Counted from the stretch's first letter, positions 16,423-25,878 are shown. The stretch: DNA of 64,000 nt from Desulfotignum sp032250905 (GCA_032250905.1 JAVVEQ010000012.1:1-64000); one strand, 5' to 3'. Numbers and translations: made by a program. The notes: generated by a model from the sequence alone, not told the origin.

Positions 16423-17700
16423 TTACATCTTGCTGCCTTCTGCATGACTCTGGAGTTTGACCTCCACTTTGTCTTTCAGCCCGGCATAATATTCTCTCAA
16501 AAGAACCAGGACTTCTTCACGACCGAAATGGTCCACCACTTCCTCATTATTGGAAAGGGCATGACGCAGTTTGGTGCCGGACAGGATCACCCGGTCTTCT
16601 TTGGTGTGCGGGCAGGTCTTCATGGAAGCCATGCCGTCACATTTGTAGCAGTAGAAAGTCCAGTCGATTTTCAAAGGTTCGCACAGCAGTCTTTTGCCTT
16701 CTTCCTCAGGCTGGGGAATCTGGTCAAAGATTTCCTGGGCCTCGAACAGGGTGTAGAAGTCACCCACGCCGGCATGGTCACGGCCGATGATCATCTTGTT
16801 GACGCCGTAGTTCTGGCGGAAGGTGGCATGAAGCAGGGCTTCTCTGGGACCGGCATATCTCATGTCCAGGGGGTATCCGGCATTGACCACATGCTCGGGT
16901 ACAAAAAACCCTTTGATCAGGGTATCGATGCATTTGATCCGGACTTCAGCCGGGATGTCACCGGGTTTGAGGTTTCCGATCAGAGAGTGGATCAGAACGC
17001 CGTCACACACATCTAAAGCAATCTTGCACAGGTGCTCGTGGGAGCGGTGCATGGGGTTTCTCAGCTGCATGGCTGCCACGTTGGCCCAGCCTCTTTCATC
17101 AAAGATGGCACGGGTTTCAGCAGGTGTCAGGTAAACCCCTTTGAATTTTTCAGGGAATTCCCCTTCAGACATCACTTTCACCGGGCCAGCCAGACAGAAC
17201 TCTCTTCTGGCCATCACCATCTGCACGCCCGGGTGATCTTCCATGGCAATTTTCCAGAACACGTCATCGGCGGATTCTTCTCCATGACCTTTGTAGACTT
17301 TTTCACACTCCCATTTTTTCTCGTCTTCCGTCATTTCAAATTTTTCTTCCACCTTCATGGTGGCATAGATCTCGCCATTTCTTTCAAGGGCGATTTCATC
17401 CCCTTCCTTGATTTCAGCGGCATCTTCCTTGGCCACATCCAGCATCACCGGCACCGGCCAGAAGGTACCGTCCGCCAGCAGATAATTTTCACAGACGCCT
17501 TTCCAGTCGGCTTTGGTCATGAAGCCGTTCAACGGGCTGAACCCGCCGATGCCCAGCATGATCAGATCCCCTTTGACCTGGGAAGAGATTTCGATCTTCT
17601 TCAGACCCTGGGCTTTTTTGAGTTCCGCTTCTTTTTCAGCGCCTTCGAGCTTACAGCAAACCAGACCTTTTCCACCGTGGGGGGCTACTAATTTAGACAT
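16423..17700 (-). CDS. sat: Sulfate adenylyltransferase (ATP sulfurylase)
   Basis: Sat activates sulfate with ATP to adenylyl sulfate, the first step of dissimilatory sulfate reduction. The 425-residue homo-oligomeric type contains QLRNPMHRSHEHL (HxxH motif), GRDHAGVGDFY and a metal-binding CYKC...CPH cluster near residue 355-370. It is the main indicator of sulfate respiration here. aprAB and qmoABC are not in the window. The start at 17700 has GGAGA upstream, and the upstream region contains several palindromes. Codon use looks regular and strong, as expected for a highly expressed gene. Confidence 0.97.
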   Translation of the reverse strand: MSKLVAPHGGKGLVCCKLEGAEKEAELKKAQGLKKIEISSQVKGDLIMLGIGGFSPLNGFMTKADWKGVCENYLLADGTFWPVPVMLDVAKEDAAEIKEGDEIALERNGEIYATMKVEEKFEMTEDEKKWECEKVYKGHGEESADDVFWKIAMEDHPGVQMVMARREFCLAGPVKVMSEGEFPEKFKGVYLTPAETRAIFDERGWANVAAMQLRNPMHRSHEHLCKIALDVCDGVLIHSLIGNLKPGDIPAEVRIKCIDTLIKGFFVPEHVVNAGYPLDMRYAGPREALLHATFRQNYGVNKMIIGRDHAGVGDFYTLFEAQEIFDQIPQPEEEGKRLLCEPLKIDWTFYCYKCDGMASMKTCPHTKEDRVILSGTKLRHALSNNEEVVDHFGREEVLVLLREYYAGLKDKVEVKLQSHAEGSKM

Positions 17701-17741
17701 ATAACACCGTCTCCTTAAATAATTGATATATTAACCAACCT

Positions 17742-17821
17742 GATAAATGTTATGCCAACATTTATCTAAAATTTTCATTAAAAATCTTGTAAGATTTAAT
17801 GGTGATTGACAAATTTGTCAA
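17742..17821 (-). promoter_or_regulatory. sat upstream control region with three palindromes
   Basis: Three perfect inverted repeats occur within 80 bases: GATAAATGTT-N5-AACATTTATC (17742-17766), AAATCTT-N2-AAGATTT (17782-17797) and TTGACAAATTTGTCAA (17806-17821). On the minus strand the last contains a -35-like TTGACA, followed 17 bases later by TAAATC (17793-17798), a plausible sat promoter. The TTGAC-N6-GTCAA layout has the 16-base geometry of CRP/FNR-family sites. No regulator has been identified. Confidence 0.5.
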
Positions 17822-17830
17822 GAATTTTAT

Positions 17831-18466
17831 TTATTTATCTGCAATCCCCAGCGCCGAGGCAATATCCGCCATGACCTGTGCATGCAGATCCGCTTCCAGC
17901 TGAGGCTGACTGAACGCGGCAAACACAGTGCCGGCTGCCCTGGCGGCCTGTTGATCATACGTGGAATCACCGATAAACAGCACCTGATTGGGCTGCAGTG
18001 AAAACCGGGTCATGATTTTTTCCAGCTGCTCCGGATGGGGTTTGGGGTTTATCACATCGGCCGCCGTGACCACCATATCAAATAGATCTGTCAGGTCAAA
18101 ATCCTTGAGAACCTTTTCCATGGTATCGGTCCGGTTGGTGGCGACCGCCCGGATATACCCGTTGGACGCCAGGTCTGCCAGCAGCCCGATCAGTCCGTCC
18201 GCCATTACCATAAACTGAATGAAATTATGGGCACCAATCTGCTTGACACACCGGAATACCGGTTCATGATCCGCCATGTCGGGAAAAAGATATGAAATGG
18301 CATCTGCCACGGTCATCATGTGAACCTGAACAAACTGCGTATCCGTCAGCGGTGGTTTTTTGAAATGCGTTCGCACCTGATCATAAAATCTCCGATTGGC
18401 CATGGCCGTGTCAAACATCACCCCGTCACAGTCAAAGACCACCGCCTTAATTTGCGATAAATTCAT
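17831..18466 (-). CDS. HAD-family phosphatase (phosphoglycolate phosphatase-like)
   Basis: A 211-residue HAD superfamily hydrolase. Motif I is VVFDCDGVMFDT (nucleophile Asp near residue 11), motif II is AVATNRTDT, and the motif III/IV region is PKPHPEQL...VLFIGDSTYDQQAA. An alpha-helical cap lies between motifs I and II. The substrate cannot be told from sequence; phosphoglycolate or another small sugar phosphate is likely. It lies 37 bases downstream of pabBC on the same strand. Confidence 0.85.
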   Translation of the reverse strand: MNLSQIKAVVFDCDGVMFDTAMANRRFYDQVRTHFKKPPLTDTQFVQVHMMTVADAISYLFPDMADHEPVFRCVKQIGAHNFIQFMVMADGLIGLLADLASNGYIRAVATNRTDTMEKVLKDFDLTDLFDMVVTAADVINPKPHPEQLEKIMTRFSLQPNQVLFIGDSTYDQQAARAAGTVFAAFSQPQLEADLHAQVMADIASALGIADK

Positions 18467-18503
18467 CTTATGCTCACTTTTATTTGTTGATTGTCAACCC
18501 CGG

Positions 18504-20741
18504 TCACAGATTTTCTTCCAGGGCGTTGCGGACCGTTTCCCATACCCCGGCTTCCTGAACGATCCGGATGCCGTCCACATGGTTCACCGGTACTGCACCC
18601 ATCAGGGCATTGGTCAGAATAATATTGGCACAGGACATCAGGTCCGGAACGGATAGCGGATGATGGTATGTTACATACCCCTGCTTTTCCAGTTCACCGA
18701 TCGCGGCAGCCTGGGTCACACCGGGCAGCACATGGTCAGAGGCCGGTAAAATGATACGACGGCCCTCAAGAATCATGATGTTACAGGTATGGGTCTCCGA
18801 AACGGTCTGATCGGGATTCAGGATCAGGGCCTCATCCCCCTGGTTTTCCCCGGCATAGTGACCCGCCTGATCATAATACAGGTAGTTCAGGGTTTTATGC
18901 CCTGCCAGAAAAGAATGCCTGGGAAAAGGAAAGGTCACCAGATCCAGTCCGCCTTTCCCCAGAACCTCCAGCCGGTGGCGGTATGGCCGGATAAACGCAG
19001 CTGAAAATCCTGGGCTGGCCAGAATAATTTTTACAGCGGCATCCCGGGTCCCAAAATGGTTTTCCCTGATTAAAAATGTGATCACCCGGTCCCAGGTGAT
19101 ATCCGGTGCAGCAGTTTTAAACAGTTTCTGCCAGGAGCGGTTCATCCGCTGAATATGCGCATCCAACCGGACCGGCCGACCGCGGGTCACCCGAATGGTT
19201 TCAAACACCCCGGCACCATATTGAAACCCTGGAATGTGTGCGGGCACCACAGCCTGATCCTGATTCACCACTTTACCGTTGATCCAGGCTTTCAATCCCG
19301 GTTCGACCTGAATCCGGCCCTTCTGGCTCAGGATGTTCATGACCGTTTTTCCCTTGTCCAGGGTCTCCTGAAATTCCTTTTCCGGTTCCGAGTCATAGAC
19401 AATGCCCCCGCCCACGGAAAAAAAGATTCGCTGGTCATGAATAGTGGCGGTCCGGATGGCAATGGACAGGTCCATGGTATCATGAAAACTGATATATCCA
19501 ATGGAACCGGTATAGATATGGCGCTTCACCGGCTCCAGTTCATCGATGATCTCCATGGCCCGGATCTTTGGGCATCCGGTAATGGATCCCCCGGGAAACG
19601 AAGCTTTCAGCAGATCCACACCGGTTCGACCGGGCAACAGATCCCCTTGAACCACAGACACCAGATGAAACACATTGTCATAGGGTTCCAGACGTTTGTG
19701 TTCTTTGACTGTGACTGAATCATGCACGGTCACCCGGGACAGGTCATTGCGCATCAGATCCACGATCATGGTGAGTTCCGCGTCATCCTTGATGCTGGAG
19801 GTCAGGGTTTTCCTGTTTTTTTTGTCCTGTGCCGGGGTGGCCCCCCGGGCGATGGTACCCTTGATGGGCCGGGTTTCCACACGAAGGCCCTGCTGGAGTA
19901 AAAACCGCTCCGGGGAGGTGGAAACGATCTGGTGATCCCCGGCCTGGATAAAAGCGAAAAATGGGGCCGGGTTCTGCTCAAAAAGGGACAGAAACAGGGC
20001 ATATGGATCCCCGGAAAACCCGGTTTCAAATCGCTGGGCCAGATTGGCCTGGTAAATGTCTCCGGCCTTCAGGTATTGAATTATTTTTACCACTGCAGCC
20101 AGATATTGTTTTTTTTCAAATCCGGACACCCACCCCCGGGGATCCATGCCGAAGGACCCGTCTCCTTTCGGGATCTGGCTGTGTTCCAGCAGATACTGTT
20201 TCAGCCGGTCGCCTGTCATGCGGGAAAAAAAAGGACTTTCCGTGCTTTCAAGAACAGGAACCGACACTGTGGTTTTACCGGTGATCCTGTCCTGGCAAAG
20301 AACAAGGGAAGGCGCCACCAGATAGATATCCGGCAACCCGGTGTCTGTACAGGTGCGGGGCAGGGTTTCGATCACATCCTTGAGGTCATAGGCCAGATAT
20401 CCCATGAATCCGGCTGAAAAAGGGGATAACTTCAAAGGGCTGTCCGACAGATGAAAATGATCCAGCAACAATTTCAGGCAGACAAAGAGATCGTCATCGA
20501 TCTTCTGCCGCAGACCCTGACAGGTGATTTCCAGCTGTCTGCCGATCATTCGGACCTGCAGCCAGGGATGGATGCCCACGATGTGATACCGGGAACAATC
20601 CAGATCCGTGCCGGACAGCAAAACCACGGTTCCCGGCTGAAGGCTGAAACGGGCGGCAAACTGCTCAAACGGTTCAGGCAGGTCGATGGATTCCTGCCGG
20701 ACCGCCACCAGTCTGGGCAGTTGGGTCACCCAGGAGGTCAT
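18504..20741 (-). CDS. pabBC: Fused aminodeoxychorismate synthase component I / 4-amino-4-deoxychorismate lyase
   Basis: This makes 4-aminobenzoate for folate from chorismate. Residues about 1-460 form the chorismate-utilising domain (IKGTIARGATP, SPERFL, GSITGCPKIRAMEIIDELEP, IGYISFHDTMDLSIAIRT). Residues about 485-745 form a PLP class-IV lyase domain beginning WINGKVV, with PGFQYGAGVFETIR and a likely Schiff-base lysine in GHKTLNYLYYDQA. PabB-PabC fusions are known. A glutamine amidotransferase partner (PabA) is not present in the window. The start overlaps the preceding hydrolase stop (ATGA). Confidence 0.93.
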   Translation of the reverse strand: MTSWVTQLPRLVAVRQESIDLPEPFEQFAARFSLQPGTVVLLSGTDLDCSRYHIVGIHPWLQVRMIGRQLEITCQGLRQKIDDDLFVCLKLLLDHFHLSDSPLKLSPFSAGFMGYLAYDLKDVIETLPRTCTDTGLPDIYLVAPSLVLCQDRITGKTTVSVPVLESTESPFFSRMTGDRLKQYLLEHSQIPKGDGSFGMDPRGWVSGFEKKQYLAAVVKIIQYLKAGDIYQANLAQRFETGFSGDPYALFLSLFEQNPAPFFAFIQAGDHQIVSTSPERFLLQQGLRVETRPIKGTIARGATPAQDKKNRKTLTSSIKDDAELTMIVDLMRNDLSRVTVHDSVTVKEHKRLEPYDNVFHLVSVVQGDLLPGRTGVDLLKASFPGGSITGCPKIRAMEIIDELEPVKRHIYTGSIGYISFHDTMDLSIAIRTATIHDQRIFFSVGGGIVYDSEPEKEFQETLDKGKTVMNILSQKGRIQVEPGLKAWINGKVVNQDQAVVPAHIPGFQYGAGVFETIRVTRGRPVRLDAHIQRMNRSWQKLFKTAAPDITWDRVITFLIRENHFGTRDAAVKIILASPGFSAAFIRPYRHRLEVLGKGGLDLVTFPFPRHSFLAGHKTLNYLYYDQAGHYAGENQGDEALILNPDQTVSETHTCNIMILEGRRIILPASDHVLPGVTQAAAIGELEKQGYVTYHHPLSVPDLMSCANIILTNALMGAVPVNHVDGIRIVQEAGVWETVRNALEENL

Positions 20742-21358
20742 CTCAGAAATGGATTCATGCGTTTTTCATTGGCAATGGTCGTTTCCGGGCCGTGTCCGGT
20801 AAATACCCGGGTATCATCCGGCAGGTTCAGCAGTTTTTGCTTGATACTGGCAATCAGGGTATCATAATCGCCCCCGGGCAGGTCGGTCCGGCCAATGGAT
20901 CCGGCAAACAGGGTATCCCCGGCAAACAGGTACCCGGGCGTATAAAGACAGATCCCTCCCATGGAATGGCCCGGGGTATGAATAACCTCCAAAGAGATAT
21001 TACCGAAACGCAGGGTGTCTCCGTCATGGAGCAGCAGATCCGGTTCCGGGGAATTTTCCGCGGTCAACCCGAACGAGGCGGCAGACCGGGACAACTGGGA
21101 CAGCATGGGCACATCATCCGGATGAATGGCCAATTGCGCACCGGTCACCTCTTTCATGCGCCGGTTGGCGCCCACATGATCAAAATGGCCGTGGGTATCG
21201 ATCAGGTATTTCACTGTCAGCTTTTCTTTGGCCAGTGTCATGAGGATCCGGTCCGCGTCATCCCCCGGGTCGATCACCACCGCTTCTTGGGTCTCTTCGC
21301 ATCCAACAATAAAGCAATTGGCCATAATCGGTCCTACTTCCAGTTTTTTTATAATCAC
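20738..21358 (-). CDS. MBL-fold metallohydrolase (glyoxalase II-like)
   Basis: A 206-residue metallo-beta-lactamase-fold hydrolase with the metal-binding THGHFDH motif (near residue 57), a second histidine in HTPGHSMGG, an Asp in FAGDTLFAGSIGRTDL, and GHGPETT near the C-terminus. It matches the short glyoxalase II-like family that hydrolyses thioesters. The true substrate is unknown. It overlaps pabBC by 4 bases. Confidence 0.88.
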   Translation of the reverse strand: MIIKKLEVGPIMANCFIVGCEETQEAVVIDPGDDADRILMTLAKEKLTVKYLIDTHGHFDHVGANRRMKEVTGAQLAIHPDDVPMLSQLSRSAASFGLTAENSPEPDLLLHDGDTLRFGNISLEVIHTPGHSMGGICLYTPGYLFAGDTLFAGSIGRTDLPGGDYDTLIASIKQKLLNLPDDTRVFTGHGPETTIANEKRMNPFLR

Positions 21359-21426
21359 AACACCCTCCTTGTCTCGTTATTGTCTGTTCCGGTTCATTCG
21401 TCCCCGGCGGGGCACACCGGACCGGA

Positions 21427-21843
21427 TCACCGGCCGATGGCCTCGCGTATCCGGTCCAGGATCCCGTTCACAAACGGCCCCGATTCTCCGGTACTGTATT
21501 TCTTGGCAATATCCACTGCTTCATTGATGGTGACCGACGGGGGGATGTCCGGTCTTTCCAGCAGTTCAAAAGCAGCCATGCGCATGATATTTCGGTCCAC
21601 CACCGGCATTCTGGACACTTTCCAGTTTTTGGAATAGGTTTCCAGCAATGGATCGATTTTATCCAGATTCGCCATGACGCCCTGGACCAGGTCCATAAAA
21701 AACGGCTGGATCGTCGGGGTCAGTTCCGCCTCATTCTCCAGACAGAACGCCGCCACATCCACCTGAACATCTCCGGATGAATTCATGTCCAGGAAAAACA
21801 ATGCCTGAAGCGCCAGTTCCCTGGACTGCCTGCGATATCCCAT
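21427..21843 (-). CDS. nusB: Transcription antitermination factor NusB
   Basis: NusB binds boxA RNA with S10 in rRNA antitermination. The 138 residues show RELALQALFFLDM at the N-terminus and INEAVDIAKKYSTGESGPFVNGILDRI at the C-terminus, both classic. It follows ribH by 3 bases, the common ribH-nusB pair. Confidence 0.95.
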   Translation of the reverse strand: MGYRRQSRELALQALFFLDMNSSGDVQVDVAAFCLENEAELTPTIQPFFMDLVQGVMANLDKIDPLLETYSKNWKVSRMPVVDRNIMRMAAFELLERPDIPPSVTINEAVDIAKKYSTGESGPFVNGILDRIREAIGR

Positions 21844-21846
21844 GAA

Positions 21847-22329
21847 TTATCTGGCCTTTCCGAGGATCTCTCCCAGGTTGGCCATTTCAATAGCGCCCAT
21901 GGCCGTGTCAAACCCTTTGTTTCCGGCCTTGGTACCGGCCCGCTCAATGGCCTGTTCAATGGTTTCCGTGGTCAGAATGCCGAACATCACCGGCACGCCG
22001 GTCTCCAGACTGACACTGGCAATCCCTTTGGACACTTCTGCGCACACATAGTCGTAATGGGATGTCGCCCCTCGGATCACCGCGCCTAAACAGACAATGG
22101 CATCATATTTTTTGGCAGTTGCCATTTTCTGGGCCGCCAGGGGGATCTCAAAGGCACCCGGCACTTTGACAATAGTGATATCCTGATCCTGAGCACCGCT
22201 GCGGATCAAGGCATCCATCGCCCCCTCCAGCAGCTTGGACGTGATGAAATCGTTGAACCGGGATACAATAATCCCGAATTTCTTTCCCTGGGCGGAAAGG
22301 TTGGCGTCGATAATCTGTGGCATGGTCAT
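21847..22329 (-). CDS. ribH: 6,7-dimethyl-8-ribityllumazine synthase
   Basis: This is the penultimate step of riboflavin synthesis. The 160 residues contain the phosphate/substrate segments VSRFNDFIT, VPGAFEIPLAA, LGAVIRGATSHYDYV and the VPVMFGILTTETIEQA stretch. Two near start codons (22329 and 22323) exist; AAGGAA precedes the first. It forms the rib block with ribBA, ribE and ribD. Confidence 0.96.
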   Translation of the reverse strand: MTMPQIIDANLSAQGKKFGIIVSRFNDFITSKLLEGAMDALIRSGAQDQDITIVKVPGAFEIPLAAQKMATAKKYDAIVCLGAVIRGATSHYDYVCAEVSKGIASVSLETGVPVMFGILTTETIEQAIERAGTKAGNKGFDTAMGAIEMANLGEILGKAR

Positions 22330-22351
22330 TTATTCCTTTGATTTAAAATTT

Positions 22352-23566
22352 TCAGCAGTATTTATCCATATGCAGCATATGCCCCATTTTGGCCTGCTTG
22401 CATTTGAGATATCCCTGGTTGTAGCAGTTGGGGGACACTTCAATGGGAACCTGTTCCACTACAGACAGGCCGTATCCTTCCAGTCCCACCATTTTTTTGG
22501 GATTGTTGGTCAAAAGCCGCATCTTTTTCACTCCCAGATCCACCAGCATCTGGGCGCCGACCCCGTAATCGCGCATATCCGCGGCAAACCCCAGTTTTTC
22601 GTTGGCTTCCACGGTATCCATTCCCTGGCGCTGATACTCATAGGCTTTCAGCTTGTTGACCAGACCGATTCCCCGGCCTTCCTGCCGCAGATAGAGCAGC
22701 ACGCCGCTGCCCTCCTCCTCCATCATGGCCATGGCCCGATGCAGCTGATCCTGGCAGTCGCACCGAAGCGAGGAAAAAATATCCCCGGTCATGCATTCGG
22801 AATGCACCCGCACCAACACGGCTTTTTCCGGATCAATCTCCCCTTTGACCAGAGCGATGTGCGTCAGGTTGTCCAGATCATTTTCATAGGCGATAATTTT
22901 AAACTCCCCGCCCACCCGGGTGGGAATCATTGTCTGGGCCGCGCGTTTGACAAAACTTTCGGTTTTGAGACGGTATTTCACCAGATCCGCCACCGTACAG
23001 ATACCAATGCCGTGTTTTTTGGCAAACTGTTCCAGTGACGGCATCCTTGCCATGGTGCCGTCTTCATCCATAATCTCACAGATCACGCCGGCCGGTTTGA
23101 GCCCGGCCAGACGGGCCAGATCCACGGATCCTTCGGTCTGGCCCACGCGGACCATCACCCCGCCGTCCCTGGCCCGCAACGGGAAAATATGCCCGGGCCG
23201 GGCAATATCGTCGGGTGTGGTATCATCCGCCACCGCCGTCAGAATGGTGGTGGCCCGGTCAGCGGCGGAAATTCCGGTGGTAACCCCTCTTTTGGCTTCA
23301 ATGGATACAGTGAATCCGGTTTCGAACTGGGAGGTGTTGTTCTCAACCATCATGGGGAGATCCAGCCGGTCTGCAATGCTGGAGTCCAGAGACAGGCAGA
23401 TGAGCCCTCTCCCGTATTTGGCCATAAAATTGATGGCTTCCGGCGTGACCGCCTCGGCAGCCATGGTCAGATCTCCTTCGTTCTCCCGGTCTTCGTCATC
23501 CACAAGAATGACCATCCTGCCATTCTTTATATCTTCGATTGCCTGTTCGATTGTTAAATGCGGCAT
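22352..23566 (-). CDS. ribBA: Bifunctional 3,4-dihydroxy-2-butanone-4-phosphate synthase / GTP cyclohydrolase II
   Basis: This feeds both precursors into riboflavin synthesis. Residues about 1-200 are RibB (VDDEDRENEGDLTMAAE and DEDGTMARMP). Residues about 205-404 are RibA, with the zinc-binding C-x10-C-x-C in ECMTGDIFSSLRCDCQ and the LRQEGRGIGLVNK motif. The length is normal for the fusion. No FMN riboswitch is visible because the gene is internal to the operon. Confidence 0.97.
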   Translation of the reverse strand: MPHLTIEQAIEDIKNGRMVILVDDEDRENEGDLTMAAEAVTPEAINFMAKYGRGLICLSLDSSIADRLDLPMMVENNTSQFETGFTVSIEAKRGVTTGISAADRATTILTAVADDTTPDDIARPGHIFPLRARDGGVMVRVGQTEGSVDLARLAGLKPAGVICEIMDEDGTMARMPSLEQFAKKHGIGICTVADLVKYRLKTESFVKRAAQTMIPTRVGGEFKIIAYENDLDNLTHIALVKGEIDPEKAVLVRVHSECMTGDIFSSLRCDCQDQLHRAMAMMEEEGSGVLLYLRQEGRGIGLVNKLKAYEYQRQGMDTVEANEKLGFAADMRDYGVGAQMLVDLGVKKMRLLTNNPKKMVGLEGYGLSVVEQVPIEVSPNCYNQGYLKCKQAKMGHMLHMDKYC

Positions 23567-23585
23567 TTTTTCTGTCCTTGATGAT

Positions 23586-24245
23586 TTATAAGAATCCGTT
23601 TTTTGCCAGCAGCGCCATACTGATATCGGAACTTTCCTTGTAAGGAACGCCGGCAGTGGTCTGTGTTAAAAATTTTCTGACATATTTTCCGATCATATCG
23701 GTCTCGATATTGACCGGATCACCGGCCTGCTTGAAGCCAATGGTGGAAAGTTTTGCGGTGTAGGGAATGATGCTGACGGAAAAATCGGTATCCGAGCACT
23801 GATTGATGGTCAGGCTGATGCCGTCCACGGCCACCGAGCCTTTTTCAATCATCTGGCCGGCCAGATGGGAATCCACGGCAATGGTCAGGATCAGTGCATT
23901 GCTTTTCTTTTCCATGCGGGTGATCAGGCCGGTACCGTCAATATGGCCGGACACCAGATGCCCGTCCACGCGGGAGGATAACTGCATGGCCCGCTCCACA
24001 TTGACCCGCATGCCGGGGGCAGCCGTTTTGAATGTGGTCCTGGCAACGGTTTCCGGGGCCATGTCCACGGAAAATGCGTGCTTTTCAAGATGAACCGCTG
24101 TGAGACAGGCCCCGTTCACTGCAATGGAATCCCCGATGCGGACGTCTTCCAAATCCAGGTCGCACCGGATCTGCAGAATCTTTCCCTCTCCCTGGGGCAC
24201 CACCCGGTGAATGATTCCCAGACTTTCTATGATACCGGTGAACAC
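23586..24245 (-). CDS. ribE: Riboflavin synthase, alpha chain type
   Basis: It dismutates two lumazine molecules to riboflavin. Two tandem lumazine-binding repeats are visible, each with GSIAVNG or GSVAVDG-type motifs (GDSIAVNGACLT and GSVAVDGISLT). The frame extends to a GTG at 24278 coupled to the ribD stop, but the GTG at 24245 gives the canonical M-FTGIIESLG N-terminus and has GGGAG upstream. It has 219 residues, typical for the family. Confidence 0.95.
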   Translation of the reverse strand: MFTGIIESLGIIHRVVPQGEGKILQIRCDLDLEDVRIGDSIAVNGACLTAVHLEKHAFSVDMAPETVARTTFKTAAPGMRVNVERAMQLSSRVDGHLVSGHIDGTGLITRMEKKSNALILTIAVDSHLAGQMIEKGSVAVDGISLTINQCSDTDFSVSIIPYTAKLSTIGFKQAGDPVNIETDMIGKYVRKFLTQTTAGVPYKESSDISMALLAKNGFL

Positions 24246-24274
24246 GCTTGATTTCTCCCAAAGTCGTTTCCGTT

Positions 24275-25378
24275 TCACTGATCCATCTTGTGGATATACC
24301 CCTGGACCAGAATATCCCGTCCCGTCCGCGTCACTGTCATGCCCACAAGGGTCACGGCATCCGCCAGTTTTTCAACGCCTTTGCCTTCAAATACGGCTTT
24401 TCCATCACTTCCACCCAGCAGCCTGGGGGCCAGAAAATACACCAGTTTGTTGACAATGCCCGCTGACAGGGCACTCGCGGCCACCCTCCCCCCCCCTTCA
24501 ATGAGCAGACTGGTGAGGGACATATCCCCCAATCTAACCATGAGTTCCCGTAAATCAAGCCGGTTGTTTTTCAAACCGATTTCCATCACCTGGACATTTT
24601 TTTTCAACAGTCGTGCTTTTTTTTCAGGCGGCACATCCGGGCCGGTCACGACAATGGCAGGGGCGGTGGATTCCTGCTGGATCACTTTGGCATCTTCAGA
24701 AATGGTCAGACGGGTATCCAGGATCACCCGTACCGGGTCCCGGGTCGGTCTGCCGGGAATCCGGCAGGTCAGAGAGGGGTTGTCTGCATGCAGGGTGCCG
24801 GATCCTACCAGGATGGCATCCACCTGCCCTCTGATGTCATGCCCGAACGCCCGGGATTCTTCACTGGTGATCCACTGGGATTCACCGGTGGAGGTGGCAA
24901 TGCGGCCGTCGAGGGTCGCGGCGCATTTGAGAATGACAAACGGGGTGTGGTGCCGGACATACCAGAGAAAGTCTTCAATCAGGATTTCCGCCTGGTCCTG
25001 ACACAGACCGCAGGATACATCCACGCCATTTTGAGATAGAAACGCCAGCCCGCCGGCTGCCGCCGGATTGGGATCGGGGCAGGCAGCCACCACCCGCCGT
25101 ATGCCGGCAGCCAGTATCTTATGGGTACAGGGTGGGGTTTTCCCGAAATGATTGCAGGGTTCCAGGGTGACAAACAGATCTGCTCCTCCGGCGGCAGCGC
25201 CGGCATCATCGATAGCCATCACCTCCGCATGATCGGCACCATATTCCCGGTGCCATCCTTGACCCACCACATCCCCATTCTTGACCACCACCGCCCCGAC
25301 ACACGGGTTGGGGGAGGTAAACCCTTTGCCCCGGGCAGCCAGGGCCAGGGCCAGCTGCATGTGTTCTTTATCCGTCAT
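24275..25378 (-). CDS. ribD: Bifunctional pyrimidine deaminase/reductase RibD
   Basis: RibD carries out the second and third steps of riboflavin synthesis. The 367 residues comprise an N-terminal zinc deaminase (HAEVMAID and LEPCNHFGKTPPCT) and a C-terminal DHFR-like reductase (VILKCAATLDGRIAT, EGGGRVAAS). The open frame reaches 25507, but that part overlaps nrdR in another frame. The ATG at 25378 has GGAAA upstream and overlaps the nrdR stop by 11 bases. Confidence 0.96.
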   Translation of the reverse strand: MTDKEHMQLALALAARGKGFTSPNPCVGAVVVKNGDVVGQGWHREYGADHAEVMAIDDAGAAAGGADLFVTLEPCNHFGKTPPCTHKILAAGIRRVVAACPDPNPAAAGGLAFLSQNGVDVSCGLCQDQAEILIEDFLWYVRHHTPFVILKCAATLDGRIATSTGESQWITSEESRAFGHDIRGQVDAILVGSGTLHADNPSLTCRIPGRPTRDPVRVILDTRLTISEDAKVIQQESTAPAIVVTGPDVPPEKKARLLKKNVQVMEIGLKNNRLDLRELMVRLGDMSLTSLLIEGGGRVAASALSAGIVNKLVYFLAPRLLGGSDGKAVFEGKGVEKLADAVTLVGMTVTRTGRDILVQGYIHKMDQ

Positions 25379-25865
25379 CCGCTGTTTCCGACATCCTGTC
25401 CAGGGTATGGCCGTCTCTGGGCAGCAGGCCTTTGAGTTCCTGAATAAAATCGGTGATGTCCTTGAATTCCCGATATACCGATGCAAACCGGACATAGGCC
25501 ACATCATCCACCTGTTTCAAGGCCTGAATGATCTTTTCTCCCACCACCTTGGAAGACACTTCCCTTTCATTGATCTCTCTCAGATCCCGCTCGATGCCGT
25601 CCACCAGATTTTCAATCAGATCCATGCTGATGGCTCTTTTTTCACAGGCTTTTTTAATTCCTTTGAGTACTTTTTCCCGGTCATACTCTTCCCGGCGGTT
25701 GTCTTTCTTGATGATCATGACCGGAACCTGTTCCACACGCTCATAGGTGGTGAACCGCTGGGAACAGGACTGACACTCTCTGCGGCGACGGACTTCCAGT
25801 TCGATCTTGCCGGGTCGGGAATCCACCACCCGGGTATTGGAGGCTTTGCAGTAAGGGCATTTCAT
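25368..25865 (-). CDS. nrdR: Transcriptional repressor NrdR
   Basis: A nucleotide-sensing repressor of ribonucleotide reductase genes. The 165 residues have the N-terminal zinc ribbon (CPYC...CQSCSQRFTTYER) and the ATP-cone domain (VIKKDNRREEYDREKV). It is the usual neighbour of ribD and glyA. Its targets (nrd genes) are not in the window. Confidence 0.96.
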   Translation of the reverse strand: MKCPYCKASNTRVVDSRPGKIELEVRRRRECQSCSQRFTTYERVEQVPVMIIKKDNRREEYDREKVLKGIKKACEKRAISMDLIENLVDGIERDLREINEREVSSKVVGEKIIQALKQVDDVAYVRFASVYREFKDITDFIQELKGLLPRDGHTLDRMSETADDG

Positions 25866-25878
25866 CGCATGGAAATCC

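Noticed and set aside
21367..21426. Gap between nusB and the MBL hydrolase checked for a boxA or other leader element
   Set aside because: No boxA-like sequence, hairpin or promoter could be seen; it is probably a plain operon spacer.
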